Assembly (NCBI GenBank): GCA_003241385.1 | Contig: QFPO01000003.1 | Span: 636,720-700,719 of the forward strand | Origin: Rhodanobacter denitrificans | GTDB lineage: Bacteria; Pseudomonadota; Gammaproteobacteria; Xanthomonadales; Rhodanobacteraceae | Direction: 5' to 3' | DNA: 64,000 bases | In this document: positions 9,112-16,851 of the stretch, one piece after another | Numbering within the stretch: position 1 is the first letter of the stretch | Layout of the letters: each line of letters opens with the position of its first letter | Notes under the pieces: generated by a model | Told to the model about the DNA's origin: nothing | The model's database searches: none | Seen by the model: only the letters and a program-made list of their open reading frames with translations | Made by a program: the position numbers and the translations under genes

Positions 9112-9663
9112 TCAGCGCACGGCGCCGACCCAGGCCGCATAGCGGTCGACGAAATCCTGCAGGAACTTGCGCGTGCCGTCGCCGGCGATCGTGCCATCGG
9201 CATCGATCGTGCCGTCCTTGAACTGCAGATAGACCTCCGGCTGCGGCAACGTGGTCACGTCGAGGTACGACAGCACGTTGCGCAGATGCTGCTGCGCCAG
9301 CGCACTGCCGATCGCGCCCGGCGAGGCGCCGATCACCGCGCCGCGCTTGCCGGCGAACGAGTTGGTGCCCCACGGCCGCGAACCGATGTCGATCGCGTTC
9401 TTGAGCACGCCGGGAATCGAACGGTTGTATTCGGGCGTCACGAACAGCAGCGCGTCGGCCGCTTCGACCTGCTGCTTGAGGCGCTTGCACGGCGCCGGGT
9501 AATCGCCGTCGAAGGCCTGCGTGTACAGCGGCAGGTCGCCGATCTCGACCGGCTCGAACGCGAGCGAGGACGGTGCGAGCTTCTCGACCGCCAGCGCGAG
9601 CCGGCGGTTGATCGACTCCGGACGCAGGCTGCCGACGAAGACGGCGATCTTGATCGTACTCAC
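9112..9663 (-). CDS. NADPH-dependent FMN reductase (ChrR/YieF-like quinone/azo reductase)
   Basis: This is a 183-residue flavodoxin-fold reductase. The N-terminal phosphate-binding loop FVGSLRPESINRRLA binds FMN. The signature FVTPEYNRSIPGVLKNAIDIGSRP near residues 75-100 is diagnostic of the NADPH-dependent FMN reductase family (ChrR, ArsH-like), which performs two-electron reduction of quinones and chromate. Length matches the family. It stands alone on the minus strand, convergent with the WecA-type gene; the 209-base gap between them has no recognised feature. Its physiological role is probably oxidative-stress protection, inferred from the family. Confidence 0.85.
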   Translation of the reverse strand: MSTIKIAVFVGSLRPESINRRLALAVEKLAPSSLAFEPVEIGDLPLYTQAFDGDYPAPCKRLKQQVEAADALLFVTPEYNRSIPGVLKNAIDIGSRPWGTNSFAGKRGAVIGASPGAIGSALAQQHLRNVLSYLDVTTLPQPEVYLQFKDGTIDADGTIAGDGTRKFLQDFVDRYAAWVGAVR

Positions 9664-9701
9664 GGGACGGATTCCTGGCGGGCGGGAACGGTCAGCCTAC
9701 C

Positions 9702-9728
9702 GCGTCCGCGCGGCACGCGCGCGGACGC
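9702..9728 (-). terminator. Strong stem-loop after the E1 gene
   Basis: The 11-base arms GCGTCCGCGCG (9702-9712) and CGCGCGGACGC (9718-9728) form a perfect hairpin with a 5-base loop. It lies 25 bases past the E1 stop in the direction of transcription. No U-tract follows, so it may be a transcript-stabilising hairpin or a non-canonical terminator. Confidence 0.5.
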
Positions 9729-9752
9729 CCGTTCGCGCCCCGGGTGCGTCGT

Positions 9753-12032
9753 TCAGGCCAGCGTATCGGCCGCCGCGACGATGTCGGCGTCGCCCGGCAG
9801 CACCAGCAGCGCCGCGCCGGCCAGCGGCGTGTAGGTGTCGACGCCGACGACGCGGCGCAGCGGCACCGCGCCGAGGCCGGCCTCGACGATCGCCGTGATC
9901 ACGCCCTCGCCGACACCGGCCGAGTGGCGGCCCTCGTCGACGACCAGGATGCGCCGCGCCGAGCGCGCCTGCTCGGCCACGTAGGCCTCGTTGAGCGGCA
10001 CCAGCCAGCGCAGGTCGACCACGCGCACCTGCCAGCCGTGGCGCGCCTGGATCTCGCGCGCGGCGCGCAGGCTCATCGGCACGCCGTTGCCGTAGGTGAA
10101 GATCACCAGATCCTCGCCCTCGGGCGCGTAGGCGCGGCCTTCGCCGAGCGGCATCGCCTGATCGGGCGCTGGGTACGGAAACAGCCACTGGCCGTCGCCG
10201 GTCTCGTACAGATCCTTGGTCATGTACAGCGCGATCGGCTCCAGGAACACCGTCACGCGGCCGTCGACGCGCGCCAGCGCCGCCAGCGTGCGCAGCATCG
10301 TCGCCGCGTCGTCGCCGCGGCTCGGACAGCCGACGACGAGGCCCGGAATGTCGCGCAGCGCGGTGATCGAGTTGTCGTTGTGGAAGTGCCCGCCGAAGCC
10401 CTTCTGATAGCCCAGGCCGGCGATGCGCACGACCATCGGATTGCGGTACTGGCCGTTCGAGAAGAACTGCAGCGAGGCGGCCTCGCCGCGGATCTGGTCG
10501 CAGGCGTTGTGGAAGTAGGCCAGGTACTGGATCTCGGGCAGCGGCAGCATCCCCATCGTCGCGTAGCCCTGCGCGAGGCCGAGAATCGTCGTCTCGTCGA
10601 GCAGCGTGTTGAACACGCGCGCGCCCTTGAACGCCTTGTGCAGGCCCTTGGTCACCGTGTAGACGCCGCCCTTCTGCGCGACGTCCTCGCCGAACAGCAG
10701 CGTGTCGGGGTACTTGCAGAACAGGTCGTGCAGGGCCTGGTTGATCTGGATCGCCAGGTGCCGCGGCGGCAGCCGCTCGGGCAGCTTGTCGGCGCCGCCG
10801 AACACCGCCTCGCGGCGCGCCTGGTCGGCGCCGCGCGCGGCCTCGGCGGCGACCGCCTCGGGCGAGTACGGCGCCAGCGGTGCGATCACGTCGGCCAGCA
10901 CGGTCAGCTTCGGACGGCGGTCGGCCTCCTCGGCCGCGGCGAAGCACTTGGCGCGGATGTCCTCGTACAGCGCGAGCAGCGACTCGCGCGTGTACAGGCC
11001 GGAGGCCAGCGCGATCGCGGCCGAGCGCAGCAGCGGATCGCCGGCCTCGACCTGGACCAGTTCCTCGACGCTGCGCCACTCGATCTCGAAGTCGGTACCG
11101 GCGTGGCCCATGATGCGCGTCGTGCGCAGATGCAGGAACGTCGGCCGGCGCGTGCGGCGGCAGTGCTCGACCGCGCGCTCGACGCCGGCATAGCCTTCGG
11201 CCAGATCGAGGCCGTCGGCGTAGAAGTAGTCGAGGTCGCGGCGCTCGGCGAAGTTGCGCGCGATCCAGCCGTCCGGCGTCTTGACCGAGATGCCGATGCC
11301 GTTGTCCTCGCAGACGAACAGGACCGGCGCCGGCAGCTTCTGATAGGCGGTCCAGGCGGCCGCGTTGAATGCGGTCTGCGCGGTCGCGTGGTTCGACGAG
11401 GCGTCGCCGAACGAACAGATCGCGATCGCGTCGGACGGCACCGGCAGCGTGTGGCCGATCCGCCGCGCCTGCTCGATCGCGATCGCGGTGCCGAGCGCCT
11501 TGGGCAGATGCGAGGCGATCGTCGAGGTCTGCGGCAGCACCCATAGCGGCTTGCTGCCCCAGACCTTGTGGCGGCCGCCCGAGGCCGGATCGTCCTGGCT
11601 GGCCGCGAAGCTCAGCGCCGAGTCCATGATCGGGTCCATGTCCGGCAGCTTGCGGAAGCGCTCGGCCATGAATGCGCCGGAGCGGTAGTGCAGGAACGCC
11701 GGATCGGTGTGCCGCGTCAGCCGCGCGACCAGCGCATTGCCTTCGTGGCCGCTCGATCCGATCGTGTAGAACACCTTGTTGCGCACGCGCAGCACGCGCG
11801 CCATCAGATCGAGGTGGCGCGAGATCAGCTGCGACTCGAGCAACTCGACGAAAGCGGCCGCGCTACATGCACTGCCCGGCAGGACCGGCGCCTGCGGTTG
11901 CGGCTGCGGTGCGGCCTCGCCGTGCCAGTCGCGGACGAACTCGACGAAGTTCTGATCGCAGATCTCGGCGCGATTGAGGCCGCGGTGGCGGGCCGCGATG
12001 GCGGGAACGGTCGGAGTCGAAATAGCGGCCAT
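9753..12032 (-). CDS. Branched-chain/2-oxoacid dehydrogenase E1, alpha-beta fusion
   Basis: This 759-residue protein joins the two halves of a thiamine-diphosphate-dependent E1 in one chain. The alpha half carries the ThDP motif beginning CSFGDASSNHA near residue 209 and ending EDNGIGIS near 241. The beta half begins near residue 400 with LAIQINQALHDLF, LLFGEDVAQKGGVY and the pyrimidine-site and interface residues of transketolase-like folds. It should decarboxylate branched-chain 2-oxoacids and pass the acyl group to an E2 lipoyl domain. The frame is open to 12170, but ATG 12032 (MAAISTP) is preferred because upstream residues are proline/arginine-rich noise and a -10-like box lies at 12066-12071. 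No E2 or E3 gene is adjacent. Confidence 0.88.
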   Translation of the reverse strand: MAAISTPTVPAIAARHRGLNRAEICDQNFVEFVRDWHGEAAPQPQPQAPVLPGSACSAAAFVELLESQLISRHLDLMARVLRVRNKVFYTIGSSGHEGNALVARLTRHTDPAFLHYRSGAFMAERFRKLPDMDPIMDSALSFAASQDDPASGGRHKVWGSKPLWVLPQTSTIASHLPKALGTAIAIEQARRIGHTLPVPSDAIAICSFGDASSNHATAQTAFNAAAWTAYQKLPAPVLFVCEDNGIGISVKTPDGWIARNFAERRDLDYFYADGLDLAEGYAGVERAVEHCRRTRRPTFLHLRTTRIMGHAGTDFEIEWRSVEELVQVEAGDPLLRSAAIALASGLYTRESLLALYEDIRAKCFAAAEEADRRPKLTVLADVIAPLAPYSPEAVAAEAARGADQARREAVFGGADKLPERLPPRHLAIQINQALHDLFCKYPDTLLFGEDVAQKGGVYTVTKGLHKAFKGARVFNTLLDETTILGLAQGYATMGMLPLPEIQYLAYFHNACDQIRGEAASLQFFSNGQYRNPMVVRIAGLGYQKGFGGHFHNDNSITALRDIPGLVVGCPSRGDDAATMLRTLAALARVDGRVTVFLEPIALYMTKDLYETGDGQWLFPYPAPDQAMPLGEGRAYAPEGEDLVIFTYGNGVPMSLRAAREIQARHGWQVRVVDLRWLVPLNEAYVAEQARSARRILVVDEGRHSAGVGEGVITAIVEAGLGAVPLRRVVGVDTYTPLAGAALLVLPGDADIVAAADTLA

Positions 12033-12065
12033 GGACGAAGCTTCGAGTCGGGGCGTCAGCCCGCT

Positions 12066-12071
12066 ATTGTA
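12066..12071 (-). promoter_or_regulatory. Putative -10 box for the E1 gene
   Basis: On the minus strand TACAAT followed by AGC lies 34 bases upstream of the E1 start codon, in otherwise GC-rich DNA. The same TACAATAGC string precedes the glutaryl-CoA dehydrogenase gene and purE. No good -35 hexamer is visible at 17 bases. Confidence 0.4.
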
Positions 12072-12234
12072 GCCGCCGGTCCGGTGCGGCTGGGGCCGTG
12101 GCCGGGGCGATGACAGGGCTGGGCATGGCGAGCGTGCGGCGCTTCGTCCGGCGAGGACGACCGCACCCACCTCCCGATCCGGCCGCCGGTCCGGCGCCGC
12201 CTCAGCGGCCGGCGCGCCGCTAGCCGCGCGCCGC

Positions 12235-12837
12235 TCAGCCGCGCATCGGCGCGAAGCCGGGCTGCGCGCGCACGCGCGCGAGCCAGCGGCCGATCGCCGG
12301 ATGGCGCGACAGGTCGAAGCCGCCGTCGGCGGCGACGTGGGTGTACGCGAACAGGGCGATGTCGGCGACGCCGTAGCCGCCGTCGACGAAGAAGTCGCGA
12401 TCGGCCAGATGCCGCTCCATCACCGCCAGCGCCTGCTCACCGCGTGCGATCAGCTGCGGCAGGTCGGCACGGCGCGGATGGTCGTCGGGCAGGTAGCGAC
12501 GGATGAAGCGCGCGACGGCGACGTAGGGCTCGTGGCTGTACTGCTCGAAGAACAACCACTGCAGCGCCTGCGCGCGCCGCCACGGATCGGCCGGCAGATA
12601 GCGGGTGCCGTCGGCGAGCCAGCACAGAATTGCATTGGATTCGGCGAGCACGCTGCCGTCCTCGCGCTCGAGTATCGGTACCTTGCCGTTCGGGTTCAGC
12701 GCGAGAAACGCCTCGGTGCGCGTCTGGCCGGCGCTGCTGTCGACGTCGTGCCAGCGGTGCGGGCGTGCCAGGTGGTCGAGCAGCAGCTGGACCTTGTACG
12801 AGTTGCCCGAGGGGCGATGGCCGTGGATCGTGATCAT
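12235..12837 (-). CDS. Glutathione S-transferase family protein
   Basis: This 200-residue protein has the GST arrangement. The thioredoxin-like N-terminal domain carries RPSGNSYKVQLLL (the glutathione-site serine region), NPNGKVPILE with the cis-proline, and an ESNAILCWLA glutathione-contact motif. An all-helical C-terminal domain follows, with YGVADIALFAY, the N-capping box of GST folds. It probably conjugates or isomerises an electrophile; the substrate is unknown. ATG 12837 overlaps the stop of the upstream GNAT gene by 4 bases, making it the last gene of a pilin-like/GNAT/GST operon. A hairpin with 7-base arms (12211-12217 and 12226-12232) follows its stop. Confidence 0.85.
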   Translation of the reverse strand: MITIHGHRPSGNSYKVQLLLDHLARPHRWHDVDSSAGQTRTEAFLALNPNGKVPILEREDGSVLAESNAILCWLADGTRYLPADPWRRAQALQWLFFEQYSHEPYVAVARFIRRYLPDDHPRRADLPQLIARGEQALAVMERHLADRDFFVDGGYGVADIALFAYTHVAADGGFDLSRHPAIGRWLARVRAQPGFAPMRG

Positions 12838-13397
12838 GCCGAAGTGCCCGATCGACGCGCGCGCCAGGCCTCGCGCGTCTGTCCCCAGATCTCCACCTCC
12901 AGATCGAGCGGCGCCGGCAGGCGGCCCTGACGCAGATAGCGCGAGCCGAGCCGGGTCGCGACCGCCTTGGACTTGAGGTTCTCGGCACTGATCGTGTGGA
13001 TGACCTCGCACCAGCCGAGCACGTCGAACGCCCAGTCGGTCGCGGCCGTTGCCGCTTCCGGCGCATAGCCGCGGCCCCAGTACGACCGTGCGATGCCCCA
13101 GCCGATCTCGGTGCCGGGCCAACCCTCCGGCTGCCACGGACCGAGCCGTCCGACCCAGCGGCCGGTGGCTTTCTCGAGCACCGAGAAGAACGCATAGCCG
13201 AGCACGTGCCAGCTGCCGACGACGCCGACGAAGCTGCGCCAGGCGACCGGGCGCGACTGCACGCCGCCCAGGTACTGCATCGTGTCGGCGTCGGCGCCGA
13301 ACGCGGCGAAGTCCTCGAAGTCCTCGGCGATCGGCGGCCGCAGGATCAGCCGTTCGGTCTCGAGCGTGGGGGCGGTCCAGGTCACGGCACGGGGCAT
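12834..13397 (-). CDS. GNAT family N-acetyltransferase (RimJ/RimL type)
   Basis: This 187-residue protein has TERLILRPPIAEDFEDFA at the N-terminus, the hallmark of the RimJ/RimL-like acetyltransferase branch. Strand 4 and the acetyl-CoA loop follow (EIGWGIARSYWGRGYAPEAATA), then HTISAENLKSKAVATRLG. It transfers acetyl from acetyl-CoA to a protein N-terminus or small amine; the target is unknown. The start is decided by the TGATG overlap with the upstream gene at 13395-13399. The stop overlaps the GST start. Confidence 0.87.
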   Translation of the reverse strand: MPRAVTWTAPTLETERLILRPPIAEDFEDFAAFGADADTMQYLGGVQSRPVAWRSFVGVVGSWHVLGYAFFSVLEKATGRWVGRLGPWQPEGWPGTEIGWGIARSYWGRGYAPEAATAATDWAFDVLGWCEVIHTISAENLKSKAVATRLGSRYLRQGRLPAPLDLEVEIWGQTREAWRARRSGTSA

Positions 13398-13942
13398 CAG
13401 GGCGCGGTCGAATCCACCGCGCGATATTCGCACGAAGGAATGGTGCGAAGGATGCGTGGATAGTCGGTCGTCGTGCAGCGCCAGACCACGCCGACCGCTG
13501 CGGCCGCCCCCGGATCGGGCACGAACGCGATGACGCCGCCGTCGCGGCCCGACAGCGCGTCGAAGCTCAGTTCGATCCGGCCGCCTTCGCGGACCGACAG
13601 CGCGCGCAGACTGCGCCCGCGATACGCCTGCGCGTCGAGCAGGCCGGCCTCGGCATTGCCGGCCGGCATGCGCCCGTGCACCTGGTAGTACTCGGTCACG
13701 GCGGTCTTGACGCCGGCGATCGCGATCAGATCGCCGCGGATCGCCTCGATCGCACGCTCCTCGCGGATCATCGTCTCGTCGAGCGCCTCGCCGGGGCGCA
13801 GCGCGCGCGATGCCGGTTCGACCGGCGCCAAGGGCGTCGCGGCCGGCGCCGGCCAGAGCATCGGCGCCAGTATCCGGACCAGCGCCAGCGCGACCAGCAC
13901 GCCGAGCAGGCTCGACACGAACGTGATCAATGCGTGGCGCAT
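13397..13942 (-). CDS. Pilin-like membrane-anchored protein
   Basis: This 181-residue protein has one N-terminal membrane helix (residues 5-27) and an alanine/proline linker. It then has a segment VKTAVTEYYQVHGRMPAGNAEAG near residues 78-100 that resembles the start of the globular domain of type IV pilins. Two cysteines near the C-terminus could form the usual D-region disulfide. The canonical prepilin site with GFTLIE is absent, so it is not a classical major pilin. It is the first gene of an overlapping operon with a GNAT and a GST. Function is unknown beyond the pilin resemblance. Confidence 0.6.
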   Translation of the reverse strand: MRHALITFVSSLLGVLVALALVRILAPMLWPAPAATPLAPVEPASRALRPGEALDETMIREERAIEAIRGDLIAIAGVKTAVTEYYQVHGRMPAGNAEAGLLDAQAYRGRSLRALSVREGGRIELSFDALSGRDGGVIAFVPDPGAAAAVGVVWRCTTTDYPRILRTIPSCEYRAVDSTAP

Positions 13943-14003
13943 GCCGAGCCTGCCGTCGATCGGGCCGCATCGGCGCCGGCCGCGAAGCCGGCACCGAGTG
14001 CGC

Positions 14004-15176
14004 TCAGAACGCGTTGATGCCGGTCAGCTCGCGGCCGACGACGAGCTGGTGCACGGTCTCGGTGCCCTCGTAGGTGATGACCGACTCGAGGTTCAGCGCA
14101 TGGCGGATCGGCGAATGCTCGGTCGTGATGCCGGCCCCGCCGAGGATGTCGCGCGCCTCGCGCGCGATGTCGATCGCGATGCGGCAGTTGTTCCACTTGG
14201 CCAGCGAGACCTGGGTCGGCTGCATCGCGCCGGCGTCCTTGAGCCGGCCCAGCTGCAGCGACAGCAGCTGCGCCAGCGTGATCCGCCTCGCCATCTCGGC
14301 AAGCTTGATCTGCACGGCCTGGCGCGCCGCGATCGGCTGCTTGAACAGGATGCGGCTCTTGGAATACTCCAGCACCTCGGTGAAGCAGGCGATCGCCGCG
14401 CCGATCGGACCCCAGGTGATGCCGTAGCGGGCCTGGGTCAGGCAGCCGAGCGGCCCCTTGAGGCCCTTGACGTTCGGCAGGCGGTTGGCGTCGGGCACGC
14501 GCACGTTGTCGAAGTACAGCGCCGAGGTGACCGACGCGCGCAGGCTCATCTTCTTGTGGATCTCCTGCGCGGCGTAGCCGGGGAAGTCCTTCTCGACGAC
14601 GAAGCCCTGGATGCCCTCGTCGGTCTGCGCCCAGACGATCGCGATGTGCGCCAGATTGCCGTTGGTGATCCACATCTTCGAGCCGTTGAGGATCCAGTCG
14701 GCGCCGTCGCGCCGGGCGTGCGTGCGCATGCTGCCTGGATCCGATCCGCCCTGCGGCTCGGTCAGGCCGAAGCAGCCGATGACCCGGCCGGCGGCCATGT
14801 CGGGCAGCCAGCGCCGGCGCTGTTCCTCGCTGCCGTAGGCGTAGATCGGATACATGCACAGCGAGGACTGCACCGAGGCGAAGCTGCGCAGGCCCGAATC
14901 GCCGCGCTCCAGCTCCTGGCAGACCAGTCCGTAGCTGACGCCGTTCATGCCGGCGCAGCCGTACTCGACCGGCAGGCTCGAGCCGAGCAGGCCGAGCTCG
15001 GCCATCTCCGGGATCAGCTCGGTCGGGAAGCGGCCCTGGTCGAAGCAGTCGCCGATGATCGGCAGCACGCGCTCGTCGGTGAACCGTGCCACCGTGTCCT
15101 GCACCATGCGTTCTTCGTCGCTGAGCAGCGAGCGGACGTCGTAGAGGTCGGCGGGATTCAACGGCGACGTGGCCAT
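14004..15176 (-). CDS. gcdH: Glutaryl-CoA dehydrogenase (acyl-CoA dehydrogenase family)
   Basis: This 390-residue flavoprotein oxidises and decarboxylates glutaryl-CoA to crotonyl-CoA in lysine, hydroxylysine and tryptophan degradation, passing electrons to ETF. Family signatures include GCFGLTEPQGGSDPGSMRT, WITNGNLAHIAIVWAQ and the C-terminal ITYEGTETVHQLVVGRELTG. The glutamate of YEGT is at the position of the catalytic base in glutaryl-CoA dehydrogenases. ATG 15176 is chosen over 15218 because homology starts there and a TACAAT box lies between them. It is divergent from the deacetylase gene across an 83-base gap. Confidence 0.88.
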   Translation of the reverse strand: MATSPLNPADLYDVRSLLSDEERMVQDTVARFTDERVLPIIGDCFDQGRFPTELIPEMAELGLLGSSLPVEYGCAGMNGVSYGLVCQELERGDSGLRSFASVQSSLCMYPIYAYGSEEQRRRWLPDMAAGRVIGCFGLTEPQGGSDPGSMRTHARRDGADWILNGSKMWITNGNLAHIAIVWAQTDEGIQGFVVEKDFPGYAAQEIHKKMSLRASVTSALYFDNVRVPDANRLPNVKGLKGPLGCLTQARYGITWGPIGAAIACFTEVLEYSKSRILFKQPIAARQAVQIKLAEMARRITLAQLLSLQLGRLKDAGAMQPTQVSLAKWNNCRIAIDIAREARDILGGAGITTEHSPIRHALNLESVITYEGTETVHQLVVGRELTGINAF

Positions 15177-15206
15177 GCGGGTCTGTCCGGTGGGAATGAA
15201 CCGGCT

Positions 15207-15212
15207 ATTGTA
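15207..15212 (-). promoter_or_regulatory. Putative -10 box for gcdH
   Basis: TACAAT on the minus strand, followed by AGC, lies 31 bases upstream of the gcdH ATG in the divergent intergenic region. It also supports the shorter start at 15176. The -35 side is GC-rich without a recognisable hexamer. Confidence 0.4.
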
Positions 15213-15259
15213 GGCCAAGCCCGCCCGGCCCGGCGCCCGCCCGGCCGCGACGCTTTATC

Positions 15260-16117
15260 ATGTCGGCCCACCCCGCCGTCCCGCCCATGCACGTTCCGGT
15301 CCTGACCTATCACGCCGTCAACATCGCCGGCAACGACTACGCCAGCAACGACCACGTCGCCTTCGCCGAGGACCTGCGGCTGATCGACGATCTGGGCCTG
15401 CGCGTGATTCCGCTGCAGTGGGTCGTCGACCAGCTGCTCGGCCGCGCGCAGCGCGACCTGTCGCGCTGCGTCGCGCTGAGCTGCGACGACGGCCCGATCC
15501 TCGATTTCCACGACGTGGTTCATCCGGTCCACGGCGCGCAGCGCAGCCTGTTCAACTGCATGGCCGACTTCGTCGCCGAACGCGGACCGGAACGGCAGCC
15601 GCAGCTGCACCTGACCGCGTTCGTGATCGCCTCGCCGGAGGCGCGCCGGCACATCGATCGCGGCGCGCTGTTCGGCCTGGACTGGATGCACGAGGACTGG
15701 TGGCCGCTCGCGCAGCGTTCGGGCCGGGTCGCGATCGAGAACCACAGCTGGGACCACAACCACGCCGACGTGCCCGGTCCGGGCGCCGACGGCATGCCGC
15801 GCGGCTCGTTCCTGGCGGTCGACAATCGCGCCCGTGCCGACGCCGAGATCGCCGAGGCCGGCCGCTACATCGACGCGCGCCTCGCGCCGCACCACCGCAC
15901 GCGCCTGTTCTGCTACCCGTTCGGCCACATACCGAACTACGTACACCGCGAATACCTGCCGCGCCACGGCGAGACGCACGGCGTGGAGGCGGCGGTCGGC
16001 GACGGCGCCCGGCCGGTCACCGTCGATGCCGATCGCTGGAACCTGCCGCGCTACGTCTGTGGCTGGCACTGGCGTTCGCCCGAGGCGCTACGCGCGATCC
16101 TCGCCGAAGCGGCCTGA
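15260..16117 (+). CDS. Polysaccharide deacetylase family protein (NodB-like)
   Basis: This 285-residue protein starts with a VPVLTYHAVN strand typical of polysaccharide deacetylases. It carries a metal-site motif CDDGP (for TFDDG) near residue 75 and a HSWDHNH motif near residue 158 that supplies the H-x3-H metal ligands. No signal peptide is seen, so it may act in the cytoplasm or be exported by other means. A second possible start is ATG 15287, directly before the conserved strand. The substrate is unknown. The 209-base gap after it holds no recognised feature. Confidence 0.8.
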   Translation: MSAHPAVPPMHVPVLTYHAVNIAGNDYASNDHVAFAEDLRLIDDLGLRVIPLQWVVDQLLGRAQRDLSRCVALSCDDGPILDFHDVVHPVHGAQRSLFNCMADFVAERGPERQPQLHLTAFVIASPEARRHIDRGALFGLDWMHEDWWPLAQRSGRVAIENHSWDHNHADVPGPGADGMPRGSFLAVDNRARADAEIAEAGRYIDARLAPHHRTRLFCYPFGHIPNYVHREYLPRHGETHGVEAAVGDGARPVTVDADRWNLPRYVCGWHWRSPEALRAILAEAA

Positions 16118-16326
16118 CAGCATCGGCCCGACCGGGATCGGCCTGCCGAGCGTCGCCGTGAGGACAATCGGCCTGCGCGCTGCGCGACGTCGCGCGAACG
16201 CCGCCATGCCGTCGATCGTCAGGCGCCGGAGACCGTGCACGCCATGGCAGCCGTCGGCCGCGCGACATCCGGGCTGGTCGCCGGCATCCGACGCCGTACC
16301 GGCGATCGCCCCCCGCAGCACGGCGC

Positions 16327-16851
16327 TCAGAACGGCCCGACCGCGTTCGCCTCGGCGATCAGGCGGGCACGCGTCTCGGCCGGCAGCGGGCGCGTGAAGT
16401 AGACCAGCAGATGCGGATGCGCGGTGCGCTCGAACCCGACCGCGAGATCGGCGCGCTCGGCCAGCGTGTCGCCGCAATAGCCGAAGATAGCCGGATAGCG
16501 CGGTGCGAAGTGGCGGACCGACCAGGCCAGGCAATGCCGGTACAGGCCGCCGACGCGATGCAGCGCCTCGCGTGCCGGCGCCGCCATCCGGCGCAGCACG
16601 CGGTCGTCGACGCAGGCGCCGCCGCCGAGCAGGCAGTCGCCGAGTGCGGTGAAATGGATGTAGCACGCGGCTTGCGCCTCGCCGCCGGGCGGCCGGTAGA
16701 AGCCGACCACGTGATAAGGAAAATCCGGCGCCGCCTGGCGGTAGCGCCGCTGGAAGATCGGATCGGCCAGACGCTTGGCGTCGGCCACGACCGCCACGTC
16801 GAGGTAGGCGTCGAGCATCGCGTCGGATGCCGCGGGTTCGACCGGCATCAT
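16327..16851 (-). CDS. Conserved hypothetical protein (possible acetyltransferase-like fold)
   Basis: This 174-residue soluble protein has FPYHVVGFYRPPGGEAQAA, ACYIHFTALGDCLLGGGACVDDRVLR and a C-terminal HPHLLVYFTRPL. The pattern of strands and the mention of a visitor-like small-molecule pocket resemble GNAT-type folds, but no acetyl-CoA loop is evident. I do not recognise the family. It begins MM, with ATG 16851 overlapping the stop of the upstream MFS-acyltransferase gene (ATGATG), so it is translationally coupled to it and may work with it on phospholipid remodelling; that link is inference. Confidence 0.6.
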   Translation of the reverse strand: MMPVEPAASDAMLDAYLDVAVVADAKRLADPIFQRRYRQAAPDFPYHVVGFYRPPGGEAQAACYIHFTALGDCLLGGGACVDDRVLRRMAAPAREALHRVGGLYRHCLAWSVRHFAPRYPAIFGYCGDTLAERADLAVGFERTAHPHLLVYFTRPLPAETRARLIAEANAVGPF

